From: Ficedula albicollis
Taxonomy: Eukaryota > Chordata > Aves > Passeriformes > Muscicapidae
Assembly: GCF_000247815.1 (NCBI RefSeq)
Contig: NC_021671.1
Span: 23,708,937 to 23,772,936 of the forward strand
DNA: 64,000 nt
Direction of reading: 5' to 3'
Made by a program: the position numbers and the translations under genes. Positions 11,951-24,353 of this stretch are shown here, in pieces (within the stretch, counting starts at the first letter, position 1; every line of letters starts with the position of its first letter). A model generated the notes under the pieces. That model was not told the origin of the DNA. It ran no database searches and saw nothing but the letters and a program-made list of their open reading frames with translations.

Positions 11951-13266
11951 TGTCATGGTGTGACTTGGGTTTGCCAATTTTAATATATTTAATTTCTTTT
12001 AGAGATAGGATTTAGGAGTAGAGACAAGGCAGGCTCAAAACTTAAAAGGGTATAAGTAGAAATTTATTAATAACACAAAAAGAATTCAGAATAAGATTCC
12101 TGGATTATTCCCTCCTCCCCCTTCCTTCATCCCACATTCCTTAACAACAACATACAGAGAACACTTCAGTCAGTTATCTTCTTAAATAATAATTTCAGTT
12201 CACTTAAGAGAGAAAAGTTCCTTTTTTGGTTTAGGCTTAGGGGGTGTCTTCACCTTCACAATCTACATCCGCCTGGGAAAATATTGCAGATTATGACTCT
12301 CCTCTCATTTTCACAGTCCTTCCAGAGCTGTGCTATGGGTTATGTTACTCATTTGGGGTACCACTTTTAAAGGCAGGCCGCTTTAAAACAAAATTCTGTT
12401 CATCTCCTTCTCCATCAAATATCTCTGTCCATATTCCAGTCCCAAAACAGAGAGAGCTCCATTTGCCCGAGGCAAAAAGTCTTCTTCTCAAGCACCCCAA
12501 ACCTCCCCAAGTATATTTCACAGTTTAAAGGAATTTTAGTGTAGTCACAGTCCCTTTAGCCCACAAAAAAAGTTTTCGGGTACTTATCAGTTGCATTTTT
12601 TCAATCTCTTCCCATCAGGAACTTTATCTTCATTCCGCTGACTTCTGTGGACTCCATGCTTTATTTCTTCTCATTCAGGGGAGCTCAGGGGATCGAGAAT
12701 CTTATCCAGACATTAAAAGAGTTAAAATTACATCCAGAATATGAAGAAGCCATGTGGTCAGCTGGAGGCCTCTTCTCTCAGAACGCAGAGGGGGGACGGG
12801 AGAGCCTTTGGTGGCTCCCTCCTTCCCCGTGGCTCCCTCCTTCCCCCTCTCGGCCGTTCCACATGGAGAGGGGAGCCAAGCCGTGCAGAGAGCCGAGCAG
12901 AGCCGGGGGCCGCCAGGGCAGGGGCCGGGGCCCTGCTGGGGCCGTGCCGGAGCCATGCGGAGCCGGGGCCCCCAGGCCGGAGCCGGGCCGGGCTCCCCCG
13001 GCCAGAGGCCACCGCACCCCCCCGGGAGCCGGAAGCCAAAAGAGAGGAAGTTAACTTAATCCACTGTGATTTGTGAAAGCAAAATAACTTCCAATTGTTT
13101 TCCCGAGCTGTCCTCTACTAAATCAGCTCTCTGAGTGGTCCCCGCTGCTCTCAGGGGAAGCTCCCAGAGACGGGACAGCCCCTCCTGTTCCCCGGCATGG
13201 TGCCTTCCCTCAGGTGCCTTCCCTCAGGCGAATCCGCCGCTCCCTCTTCCATGTGAAACCAGCACA
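11951..13266 (-). mobile_element. Long ERV LTR, minus strand, with GC-rich U3 core
   Basis: The left edge reads TGTCATGGTGTGACTTGG, i.e. a minus-strand LTR 3' end finishing ...CCATGACA; this terminal wording is familiar from songbird ERV LTRs. On the minus strand an AATAAA signal lies at 12068-12063, about 110 bases before that end, as expected for R/U5. A GC-rich core (about 12780-13045) lies toward the U3 side. The 5' edge is uncertain: TGTGCTGGTTTCACATGG starting at 13266 is my best candidate, but no clean target duplication is visible because both flanks are TA-rich. Overlapping frames of 80-135 codons in the GC-rich core are low-complexity Pro/Arg/Gly/Ala sequence, not genes. Confidence 0.55.
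12780..13045. repeat. GC-rich, CpG-rich core with imperfect GCCGGAGCC-type repeats
   Basis: This is a sharp GC-rich island in otherwise AT-rich DNA, made of imperfect repeats of CCGGGGCC, GCCGGAGCC and GAGCCGGG. The short direct repeat TGGCTCCCTCCTTCCCC occurs twice at 12812-12846. Multiple G-runs make it quadruplex-prone. It sits inside the minus-strand LTR and probably represents its U3 enhancer/promoter region rather than a host CpG island. Confidence 0.8.
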
Positions 13267-13292
13267 TATGCATATATATACACATACACATG

Positions 13293-13330
<38 letters not shown>

Positions 13331-13342
13331 TATCTATTTATC

Positions 13343-13375
<33 letters not shown>

Positions 13376-13380
13376 ATCTT
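13267..13380. repeat. Compound microsatellite: (TA/CA)n then (TCTA)n
   Basis: A TA/CA-mixed lead (13270-13298) passes into (CA)n at about 13299-13327. After a short spacer comes (TCTA)n at about 13342-13374. The flanking unique sequence is AT-rich. Confidence 0.95.
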
Positions 13381-15124
13381 GTTACTAGATTGCTCGTATT
13401 ATACTTTGTGTCACAGCACATACTAATACATATTAATACTCTGCAGTCAGTGCACTTATCATGGGGAATCCTGAACCTGCTTTTCTGTTGCTGCAATGAG
13501 GTCTACTGGTTGTCAGGCGTGTAAGACCTCATTCAATACAGTACTGGGTTGGTTTGAACTCAACCAGACTTGTAGTGCTTAATTTGCTATACAATCAAAA
13601 ATTAACTTTAGCCACACCCAGCCTCTCTTATCTTAGAGGATCAGCTGGAATCCAAGGAGGGTATTTTCTGCTAAATGCCTATACATTTAACACAACACCA
13701 TTGAAATTAGTGCTTTCCTCAAGGGTTTTTTCAGGTTTTTTAATGTCTTTTTGAATGTTGTATATTTGTCCGTGTCTTGAAAAATACTCATACCCAATCT
13801 TAAAACTAAAAAATGAAATTGATCTGTCATCACTTTTATCTTGTCTCTACCAAATGCCAAATTGTTTCCTACCTGACATGAGACCATCCTCAGCTTGTGT
13901 ACCTTTAAATATCTCAAGTAATTAGTTATCTTTTTGCTACCTTCAGAGACAAGTTCAATACCTGGCCTATTTGTTCTGTCCATTTTTCCATCTTCCATAG
14001 GGTCTTTTGCTCATCCATAGTGCCATTAAACAATATTACTATTAAAATATGGACATTTTCCAATATTGTATTCACAGGTCATTTTGAGGGAAAACAACTT
14101 TAGTATGTATGACAATGTCATTCCTAGCTGCACCAAAGAAATAGCAGTTCTGTTCCAGACTTGCCATAATGGTAAGTACATCAAGTCTGACAACATAGCA
14201 CTGAAATCTGGATACTTCTGCTACATTGCCACAGTCCTGTGTCTGACCAAGAATCACTCAGAGACATCAACTGTTAATGAACGTTCTGTGTAATTATCAG
14301 TATTTCTGCAAAGATACTTTATCCTGAAAGACAATTAAATGTGTAAGCACAGTCTTCACTAGCTTTCCAGGCTTTGATACTCAGCAAGTTAATTATGTCT
14401 AAGTTCTTAGACTGTTCTTTATGCACTACCACACCTCTCCTCTTAGACTGACAGGCTAAAAGCACAAACCAGACTGGTAAGTCACAGCACAGATGGCGCT
14501 GAAGACTGAAGGCTGTACTGGAACCACAACCAACTACACATATAATCTGGGGACTATAAAAAAACTGGGACAATTTGTCTTAAAAGTTCCAGAAAAATGT
14601 GTTCTCTTGTGTTAATTTTGTTAGAATTGCCAGTATCATTTACATCTTGGAGTGACATAAGGTGGCCAGACATAATTAATCAGATGGAACAAGTATGAGT
14701 TTATCTGTAGGTATTTAGGTCCTTATAAGTTCTGCATAAGCAATGGCCAGAAACTGATCAAATTCAGAAAACATAGGCCATGAGTATTTTAATTTTTATC
14801 TTTTAGCATAAAATGAAAAAAAAACCCCAAAAATTGAAAGGATTCTGAGACACCTGGGCTGGGCTGAGAGATATAATTGCTTTGAAACTTGGACTTCCAA
14901 TCTTGCTTGTATCAAGAGAAAAATTAAAATAAAACATGTATTTAGGGTTTTGTTTTGGAGTTTCAAAGAAATGTAAATTTTGGAGGCTGGTTTAGGACAA
15001 TTTTTCCAGGAAGAGAATAGAAGGAGGCATTGTAAGGCATAATTTTTTCTCAGCATTCTACATGCTGATATAGTTAGGAACAGGTAGAGATTTAAGGCTA
15101 CGAGAGATGGCAACTTTCCTTATT
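13381..15124. other. Intergenic DNA, no gene seen
   Basis: Unique AT-rich sequence. Frames at 13687-13998 (minus), 14319-14573 (minus) and 14796-15113 (minus) are about 84-105 codons with no recognised domain. Nothing marks them as exons beyond length. Confidence 0.6.
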
Positions 15125-16338
15125 AGGATGACATGAGGGAAAGGCTGGTGTCTGTCCAGACTTCAGTAAACAGTCTGACAACTGTATCCCATAGCACTCT
15201 TATCGAATAACTGGCTGCTCACGCTTAGATGGGTGCACCCTTTCCTGGGTGAAAACCTGGCTGGCTGGCTGAGCCCAGGGAGTGATGGGGAATGGAACTG
15301 AATCCAATAAGCAGCCAGCCACTGGTAGTGTTCCACAGGGCTCAGTACTGGTTGTTTAACACCTTTTTTGATGGTTTAAATGAATAAGTTCAAATCATTG
15401 AAAAAAAAGTCCAACAGCTAGATCCCACTAAGTTTGCAGGTGGCACCAGCTTTGGTGGGAGCATTGATCTGCTGGATAACAGCAAGGATCTTCAGAGGGA
15501 TCTGGACAGGCTGGATCAATGGGCTGAGATCAACGGCATGAGGTTCAAAGCAAAGTGCTGGGTCCTCCACAGGTCACAACAACCCCAGGCAGTGCCACAG
15601 GCTTGGGGAAGAGTGGCTGGAGAGCTGCTCAGCTGAAAGGGACGTGGGGGTGCTTATTGACTGCTGACTGAACATGAGCCAGCAGTGCTCCCAGGTGGCC
15701 AAAAAGGCCAATGGCATCCTGGCCTGTATCAAGAATAATGTGGCCAGCAGGACTAGGGAAGTGATTATCCCCCTCAACATAGCACCAGTGAGGCTTGATT
15801 ATCCCCCTCAACGTAGCACCAGTGAGGCTGCACTGAAATGTGTGTTCAGTTTTGGGCCACTCACTACAAGGACATTAAAGTTCTAGAGCATGTCCAGAGA
15901 AGGGCAACATAGCTGGGGAAGGGTCTAGCAAGAATGCTTAAGAGGAGGGACTGAGGGAGCTGGGGTTGTCTAGCATGGAAAAGAAGAGGTTCAGAGGAGG
16001 TCTCATGCTCTCTACAACTACCTGAAAGGAGATAGTTTTAGAGAGTTGGTCTTTTCTGGTCTAAAGTGAAAGAATGAGAGTAAATGGCCTTAAGTTGCAC
16101 AAGGAAATGTTTAGATTAGATATTAGAAAAAAAATCACTGAAAAAATCATATTGAAATGATATGGCATTACAATAAATTTTCCTGGAAGGTGGTGGAGAC
16201 ACTGGAAGTGTTCAAGAGATGTCCAGATGTGGCACATGGGGATATGGTTTAGGGGAGATTATGGTGGTGCTGAATTGATGGCTGGACTAGCTGACCTTGA
16301 AGATCTCTTGCAAACTTGATGATTTTGTGTTTCTGTGT
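15125..16338 (+). mobile_element. CR1 LINE, 5'-truncated 3' end (reverse transcriptase tail plus 3' UTR)
   Basis: The sequence follows the order of an avian CR1 3' end: the C-terminal region of the ORF2 reverse transcriptase, then the 3' UTR. Recognisable translated stretches include [20 protein letters not shown] (about 15490-15550) and [20 protein letters not shown] (from 15674). Both match the conserved tail of CR1 reverse transcriptase. Further on, GTCCAGAGAAGGGCAAC (about 15890) and the 3' UTR wording ending in GATTTTGTGTTTCTGTG (about 16320-16337) are typical of CR1, which ends in a short GATTCTGTG-like repeat instead of poly-A. Frameshifts and stops are numerous, so it is an old dead copy. 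A 34 bp internal tandem duplication is listed separately. Confidence 0.92.
15763..15830 (+). repeat. 34 bp tandem duplication inside the CR1 copy
   Basis: GATTATCCCCCTCAAC begins at 15763 and again at 15797. Each copy runs to AGCACCAGTGAGGCT with a single A/G difference. CR1 carries only one such segment in its usual order, so the duplication occurred after insertion. Confidence 0.9.
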
Positions 16339-16409
16339 CCAAATATTTCATCATTTGTAATTTCAATGAAAATCTTTTAAAGATAGATATAAATTTACTT
16401 TAATAAAGT

Positions 16410-16552
16410 ACATTCTTGAATAAGTATTGATATATTTAAACAGGATATTTTTTCTCACATAAACATAAAGCACAAATCAATACATTCCTGAATAAGTATT
16501 GATATATTTAAACAGGATTTTTTTTCTCACATAAACATAAAGCACAAATCAA
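16410..16552. repeat. 72 bp tandem duplication (two copies)
   Basis: ACATTC[C/T]TGAATAAGT starts at 16410 and 16482. The copies are nearly identical through GCACAAATCAA, differing at a few positions in the first third and in the T-run. The unit is AT-rich and has no coding content. Confidence 0.93.
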
Positions 16553-19440
16553 AACTAATCCATTTAAATTCTTCGTTTAGCATAAAGCAGAATATTTGTC
16601 TAAATGGGATTCTCTATTCCTACAGCTATTTTAAAAAAGCTTTTTGGCTAGCTCTATGCTTCAAATATAGCTTCATTGTGGTGAGATACCCTAATTTAAT
16701 CAAAGCAATCAGCTGTTATCAACAAAAGAAAACTGTTTTCTTAATCACCATGTTAACATTAACAAATAAGCTACAAATTTAACTTTAGGTATAGCTTTTT
16801 GAAATATTGCAAAGATGTAACTGAATAGATACATGATACTTCATGAAAAACAACAGCCTTTCATGCAGGTTATTTTGATATCATAAGTACTTATTATTTT
16901 CTCTACCTGTTTTGAATTTAAAAAAAAAAGTTTTTCTCAACCACTTTTAAAAGCATTATTTAGGAACTACTACTTTACTCTTATTCTTGATTTGTAGGTG
17001 AACTGAACAAACCTTAATGCATTTCAGTAGGAGTTGCACAAAAGACTGAAAAGTAGTTGGACAATCTTAAAATTATTACAATTTTAGTCACCTGTTTTCT
17101 CAAGATAATACATCAGACAAATATCCGTTTTAATCCCCTGACAAAACTAGAATGGTTTTAAATTATTTTTTAATGTTTATTTTTAAAATATAGGTAAGAC
17201 TTTTGTAAACTAGAGAGAATCTAAAATACTCTACACTTCATCAGTGGTAAAGGGGGACAGTCAAAAAGGATGTACATATTTCTTGTTGCTGCCTTAATTA
17301 ATGAATTGTCTCACTTTCATTTATACATAGGAAAATTAATCAGTTACCAAATATAAAGTAGAATTATGCTTATCTATTATGCATAAATATTCACAACAGG
17401 ATTAGAAAGATGTGTGTTCTTATATGTACTTTTATTCATTCAGCAGTTGTTTGGCTCAATATTGTTCTTCAGCCTGGTGAGAAAATTAAATTAGAGCAGA
17501 ATTACAACTGCATCTCTAAGACTGTAATTCTACATTAAATAAAATCTGAATATCAACCAATATGAATAGTTAAGTTTTTTCAATTCTAAATTGAGATATT
17601 AGAACAGCTAAGCATCAATGTTGTAATTTTTTTTTTTGAGTATAGAGCCACCATTCAAAAAAACATGGTAAAATTGAATAAAATATGCTTTACAAATAAA
17701 TTAATTGCTGTGCACTGAAAGAGGTCACTTACAATAACAGGAGCCAGCAGTCTTTGCACATTGGCACTGACAAGTCAAATCATTGAGGCATAATGATGGG
17801 ATTGTATCCTTCAGAGAGAAAATGGAGGCACCACAATAGGCCATTGAAATACCCTATTGAGCAAATAACATTGATTGAAAGCATGAACAGGATGTTGACA
17901 GTGTTAAAAAAGAGACAAATGTCATACTGCAATATAGAAAATGTTACAGTTTCATTATTATTTCAGTAATTCATCCATACATTAAATACTACAAGTTACA
18001 TTTTAAAGTGGTATTTCAGAACTAGGAAGAATTTAGATAATAAATCAAATTTTCATTGGTGAGGAGGATGGACTAAAGGATTTTAATCAGTGAAACGATG
18101 GAAGGGTTTAGATTGATTTGGAGAAGGAAGGATGGAGATTAAATCTTATAGTATAACATTTGAGTAAGGCTAATAGAACTGCAGGATCAATTGTGTCAAA
18201 TCTCTTTATCTGATGTTCACTTAATAATACTTTGTTAGTTTTCAATAGTGCTTCATAGAACATTTATAGCACTGAATGGTGGAAAATAAAATCTGTGTTT
18301 GACATTCTGTAAAAAAAAAGATATATGTATATGAAAAAGAATGTATGTACACGAAAAAGAAATTAGAATTAACATATATCTTGACTGGATTCTTGTCAGC
18401 ATAGACAGTTACACACAAAGAAGTGATGATTGACATAATTTCTATTTCTATTATTTTGTAAGTAATGCGTACCAGTAAATTGATACAACCAAGAAGCCTC
18501 AGGACAAAATCCTTTTCTCATGTCAGGTAATGTAAAATCAGGTAAAGAGTTGGTAAAATCCCCACCTTCTTAAATTAAAGATAAGCCAAACTGCTAACTG
18601 TCCCTGATTTTTCCCTTTTTTATGAAACATTTTCCAGAAGAATAAGATCACTGAATTTGTTGTATTGAAAGAAATAAAAAAATAAAAAAAATAATATTTT
18701 TCTGCTTCAAATGTTTACTAAAGGAAGCCTCAATATGGCATCTACTAGATTTGCTTTATTGATGATGAATCCAAGAGTGAACTCCAGGGTATCCAATTTG
18801 AAGTACCTCAAGGTTGTAGGCTAATGAGTACATATATTCAGTTTTGAAATATTGCATGTGTATTTTTTTTCACGTGTTGAAATAACAGTAGTTTTTGTTC
18901 AATATAATTCCATCTATGAAAAATGTAATGAATTTGGCTTCATTTCTTAAACCAGGAGAGTTGCGTAATAAGGTATAAGTTTACAGTAGCCTGTCTCCTC
19001 TCTCCTAGGTCTCTGAGTGAATAGATAAACTACACACTGTCTACTGTACAGGAAAGCACATGCATTCAGATATCTAGCTGTTATTTCAAACGGATGGATT
19101 TTGTACACTGTTACTAATGTATGCCATAAGGGTCTGCAGAAGGACACTGGCTGTTCCTTTAAACCTACCCAGTCAAAGACTTTCTTAATGGGCAAGGGTG
19201 CTTTCAGTGCAAAAAGGAATGGAGAATACAGTAAGCAAGACCATGCAGAAGCACAAAACTGGCCAAGAGATGGAAAGAGAGTTAGTGATGAGAACAAACC
19301 TAGTTAGATGCATTAATTGTTAAGGATACGTAGAATGTGGAAATGTTTATTTTTTCAGTGAATTATCTTACTAACAACCTTGTCACTTTAGGAGGATGTA
19401 GTAAACAAGGGGAACAAACACAAAGAGACATAAAACCACA
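16553..19440. other. AT-rich intergenic DNA, no gene seen
   Basis: Long run of unique AT-rich sequence with short homopolymers (A-runs at about 16920, 18312 and 18680; T-run at about 17628). No repeat family or exon recognised. Minus-strand frame 18947-19297 (116 codons) lacks recognisable motifs and overlaps a plus-strand frame of similar quality. Confidence 0.6.
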
Positions 19441-19489
19441 CCATGATAGTGCTTGTGACACCCAGAACTGTTTGTGCCTGTGCGCAGAC

Positions 19490-19528
19490 AGTGCAGGCAT
19501 GTGTGCATGGTGCATGTGTGCCTGCACT
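19490..19528. repeat. Perfect 10 bp inverted repeat (hairpin)
   Basis: AGTGCAGGCA at 19490-19499 and its reverse complement TGCCTGCACT at 19519-19528 enclose a 19-base TG/CA-rich loop. The surrounding 19470-19600 is more GC-rich than the rest of the neighbourhood. There is no evidence that it is transcribed. Confidence 0.6.
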
Positions 19529-19673
19529 CATGAGTTGATGTCTCTAACAGCCACAGAAGAGGAGATGGGAGGTGTCTGGCTGCACTTGTGACTGATGTAA
19601 GCCCTGCTCCATGTCCATGGGGGCAGCTGAAGGTGCCTTGTCTGTCAGTCTGTGTGACTAACCATGTCACTGT

Positions 19674-19757
19674 CCTTGGTAAATCTGTGTCTGGGTCTGT
19701 AATTGTGTCCCTGGTCCTTGGTAAATCTGTGTCTGGGTCTGTAATAGTGTCCCTGGT
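19674..19757. repeat. 42 bp tandem duplication (two copies)
   Basis: CCTTGGTAAATCTGTGTCTG starts at 19674 and 19716. Each copy continues to GTGTCCCTGGT, with a single T/A difference (TAATTGTG versus TAATAGTG). The local sequence is TG-rich. The open frame across it (19588-19899) repeats a 14-residue block only because 42 is divisible by three. Confidence 0.94.
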
Positions 19758-19909
19758 GCTGGGATGTGTACTCAGTCACTGGCTGAAACTACAGGGAAAG
19801 TGGCAGCCATGTCTCCAGCCTGGGCAGAGATGCTGGGTCCCTGGGCATCAGGCTGGGCTCCAGCAGGTGAGCAGGAGCTGGCAGGTCCTGGGCTGCTAAA
19901 GAAGGATAA

Positions 19910-22900
19910 GTGACTTTAGAACTTACCTTTAGATGGTCATGAGCTGTGCCCTTCCGTCATATCTCAGCAGATGTCATATAGGAAAACCTTCAGAAAATTA
20001 ATATTTCTTAACTTTTATCAAAGAAAATTTGTTTTCTTTGTGCTTTTGTAGTTCAGACCTCTACTATACTGCTGTGAGATAAATACTTCTTCTATAATCA
20101 TGAAAACACTGTCATCTTCATTTGGATTTGATTTCAGCTGTGGGGACTTTAGTACCTGCAGAATAGAGGGTTGGTGACTTATTTTGTAGTTGAATGTTTT
20201 TTCTATACACTTCACGAGATTTTGTAGTTGTTTTCACCTATTTTCCCCTGATATACAAAGTCAAAGGACCGGCTCTGCATTGGAAGTGACCATTAAGTGT
20301 GCTTTGTGTTTGCAGGGTGCCCTCTAAAGAAATTTGCAGACATCAATACACATGCTACATCTAATTTAATAACATTTTTAGTAGATTGAAATTATTAAAT
20401 TTAGTCTTTTTAGTAGATTGCAATTTCAAAAGAGTATGTTTTTATCTTTCCTGAATAGAAAGTTACCAAAGCTGTATAGTTCTATTTGTTTATTTAGTCA
20501 TTTAGTTATTCCATTGCTCGTATGAAGATTTAATTCCAAAGATCTTTTTCCTCTGTGAGTGGTAAGCATGCCTGCATATTAGTGCATCAAATAACTACCT
20601 AGCTTTATTTCAGGGGGGAAATTTCATATTTTCCCCTCAGGTCTTATTTCTAATTCTGTGTCAAGAACATCTCATCATGACATTTTGAGAACTAAATTTA
20701 TTTCTGAAACTGCTCCAGCAGAGCTCACCTGATTGTGTCCTATTGAGGACAATACATTCCATCTAGAGGATGTTAATAAAAAAAGTGAACTATAGTTTTC
20801 CTATGGAAGAAAAAGGCAATAGTTGTTTAGGTGGTTTGTCATGGACTGACTGCATAGCAAGAACCTTTTTCTATCCAGATAAACATCTGTTTTTCGCTAA
20901 TCAGACCAGGCATCTGGACATGGCAGCCAACTGCAAATGAAAACAATGTGCTACAGTTTATCTTTTTGCTGTAAGACAGCTTTTAGAAGCACTTTGGGAG
21001 GCATTTTTCTACCTGGAATCCTAATTCTTAATATGATTTCTGGATTTCTTAACATTATGTTTTGAACACCAGCCTGGGTCATCTTTTTGCAGGATCAAAC
21101 CAAAACAGTCACTAACCAAATTTCTTCTAAAGTCACATCCTTTCCTTTTAAGAGAAATGGAACTGTCATTCATCTTTTACCTTTTCTTTGCAGCAAAATT
21201 CATTTATCTTATTGGACTCATATGACATTCTCTTTGTCAAACTGCTATGCTCCAAAAAAAAGGAAGATGATCAGGACCACAAAGCTGTGGAGTAATGATT
21301 GTTTGGCTCTTACACTCATAGCTTTCTCATGAAAGACAAGAAGAATCATAGAAATAAAGGAGTAAATATTGCTTGCCTCTCCAGTTAAGGTAATATCCCT
21401 GTCATTATATCTTTTAAATTTTTTTTTTGCTCTAAACATCTTTAGAAACCCTGAAATGTCTGTTTTCTTTTATCATCTTCATAAACAATTCTTATATATA
21501 TTAAACTAATTAGACCCATTCTTTGAAAAGAAAACCCTCCATGAAAAGAGCTCTAGGAACTGATTACCAGTATGAGTAGACTTTAATTATTATTCCTTAA
21601 GTGCAAATATTTTTAATGGCAACTTCCAATTTACTGGCTAGAGTAAGAAATTAAAGAGAAGCTCTTTTGTAGAATGTGGGGAAAAGGAAAAAAAAATAGA
21701 CCAATGTGACTGGCCAATGTTAATGTGTCTCCAGTTGAAACCAGACTGAAATTACACTTACATTATCCAGATTATGTCCCAGGAGATCTTGCTTTGAATT
21801 GTTTCCTTTTTGCCTTTATTGTAATTTTGAAATTATCTAAGAAGAACCAGATTTTTGCAAATGTTTTCTATGATATGTATCAATATAACCTGCCAATATA
21901 GGGTGTCAAATTTTCAGAAGGTGATTGGGTAATTAGAACTTTTGCCGTTTTATACTAAAGCATAAAATTTAACAATTTATTTTACCAAGGGGATTTATTA
22001 TTCTGCACAGACAGATATGTCTTTGAAGAAGATGAGGGCAAAGATTCCCTGAAGGAAATTTATGAGCCACTGAGTATCTTTTAAAGAGACAGTGTAAGCT
22101 ATATAATATAGGTCAACAACAAAAGACATAAATCCCAAGCTTATCTAAAACAAATTCTCTGGCTTTCCACATTAGGATTTATTCTCAGGCTGGTCTTCAA
22201 TTCAATTTAAGAGTGTAGGAATTCCTACTAATATAGGAAACAACCTAAGTACTGTCCCCTATTGATGTCTCAAATTAGTCCAAATTGAAAGTTTTAATAC
22301 AAATTTGTCTTCTTAACTAGGTTCTGTGAATAAAAGTAAACTTCCTACACGGAAACAAATAAATTATTTTCTTTTATCAATCCCTTGGAGGGGAAAAAAA
22401 AGGAAAAAAAGCCAAACAGCCAGTCTACACATTCTAAAAGGGATAACCTTGTCTATCCCTTATGTTTGAGGTCATAAGAGCAGACAAAAAGTTACCCAAG
22501 TATTCAGTTTTTTTCCTGTCAAGAATTTATATTTCTTTTAGAACTCTCTGTATTAGATATTAAAAACTTTCTATAGGAGATTATTTTTTATATGTAGACT
22601 GCATTTAAACTTATGAATGTGGACTGTGTTCTCCCACATTTGAATTGCTCTTCTGCAAGCTATTAATTTATGTTTAACAACACTGAGAAAACTTTCAGAA
22701 CTGTGAGAAAATAGAAATATCAAGAGGTGATCTAAGCTACTTTGTAAAGACTATAAAAACGTTAGGATTTTTTAAAGATGTTCAGAGAGTCAAAAAGTCT
22801 GATAATATAACTGAAAATAATTTTCTTTTGTTTGAGTTCGGTGGTCCATGTAAGAAAGATTGTACAGTAAAGTGAAAGGCTAAACTTCATTTTACTCAAT

Positions 22901-24237
22901 TTCCTAACACAATTTCACAAGGTACTAAGTTAACATAAAATATCAGCTGAAAAACTGTGTATGACATTGGACTGGGAATATGTGAAGGGATTGATTTTGC
23001 TTTTATGAAAGTGAAATGAGGGCTAATAATTTTCTTCCTTCTTCTGAGAGGACCACCCATATTACAGTAGTGCCAAGGGTTTTTTTCCTATTCATAAACT
23101 CAGCTGTATTCAGCTTCTCTTTATGGATACATTTGTAAAGATCATTATTCAACCACAATCTTAACCATGTATTAAAGCATACAAGTAATCCATTGAAGCA
23201 TTCTTCTGAGACTCTCTGTTTTCATTCTGAAGTGTGTTTTCTCTACATACTTTTCACATGCCCTCTCTAGAGGCCACAACCTGTCAGTATGTCACTGCTA
23301 GATTTCATGAATTGACCCTACCAAATATTTCTGAACATTTTGGTAGAAAGCACTCTATTGCATTGAGAGCACTGCATTGCCATGGATCTGATAGGGATTC
23401 CAGCCCAACTTCTGTTCTTTCCTTGTACAAAACTGCTTTTCATGCCTCTCAGGCAGAATCACTCCTTCCTACTAGAAGTGCTTTCAGTACTTGCTGTTAA
23501 CAAACTCTACGCTTACCGCTGCAATTACTGTAGGAATGTAACGAGCTTCTGGCATTGTATGGTGCCACCAGGCACTCTGTTAAGGGAGTCGCAGCAAGTT
23601 GCTCAAGAAGACAACATTATTATGTCAGAGATTTTGTTTACCTGTTGAAAAAAATCTACTCAGGCCCATGAAGGAAACAAGTCTGCTTTGTGATGGAACA
23701 TCGACTAAATGAATGTCTGAGCAAAGAGATATCCTGAATTATGTGTCACAGTCTTATAACAATAGAGTAATTCTGTAAACTGTTGGTGTGAGTCCCTCAT
23801 GGGTGCTGCCAGTTGCCAGCAGTGAGTGGCGTACTCAAATAAAGTGGAAGACCTGCTGAAGGCTCCTAAAGTGGGATGACCTGCTTATGTTCCTGAACAA
23901 GTCAAAGCACCCTCTGATGCAGCAGGACTGCTCAGTGAGGGGCCCCCCAAGGGGACACTGACAGGATGGTTGGGAACAGGGGTCTCTACTTTCCTGGGAC
24001 ACTGACAGACAAATCAAAAACTGAGGCTGGAGGAAATCTCCCCTTTTCACATGACAAAAAATATTATTAGGTATTATTAAATAAATCCTTGACCAATCTG
24101 CTCTGAACAGAACATCTTACTTTCAAATCATACATATGTAGAAATTATTACTTTGCACATTTCTGGTGCTGAAATATACCGAATGAATTAAAAATCATTC
24201 AAATTCAGCATTAGTTTGTCTCCTACTCTTATCTCAC
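19910..24237. other. AT-rich intergenic DNA, no gene seen
   Basis: Unique AT-rich sequence. 23770-24050 is a GC-richer patch with an AAATAAAG at about 23837 and the short string GGGACACTGACAG twice (about 23952 and 23997). It may be an old transposon fragment, but no termini are visible. No exon or RNA gene recognised. Confidence 0.55.
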
Positions 24238-24251
24238 AAAAAAAAAAAAAA

Positions 24252-24335
<84 letters not shown>

Positions 24336-24353
24336 AAAAAAAAAAAAAAAAAA
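24238..24353. repeat. Homopolymer sandwich: A14-G83-A19
   Basis: Fourteen A (24238-24251) run directly into 83 G (24252-24334) and then 19 A (24335-24353), with no interruptions. A poly-G run this long is highly unusual in vertebrate DNA. It could form quadruplex, or be a base-calling or assembly artefact inserted into an A-tract. Confidence 0.95.

Noticed and set aside
12647..13076. Several overlapping Arg/Pro/Gly/Ala-rich frames of 80-135 codons on both strands
   Set aside because: High GC lowers stop-codon frequency in all frames here. The sequence lies in an LTR and the peptides are low-complexity.
15674..15886. Frame beginning [20 protein letters not shown] as a possible host gene
   Set aside because: It is a remnant of the CR1 reverse transcriptase tail with frameshifts on both sides.
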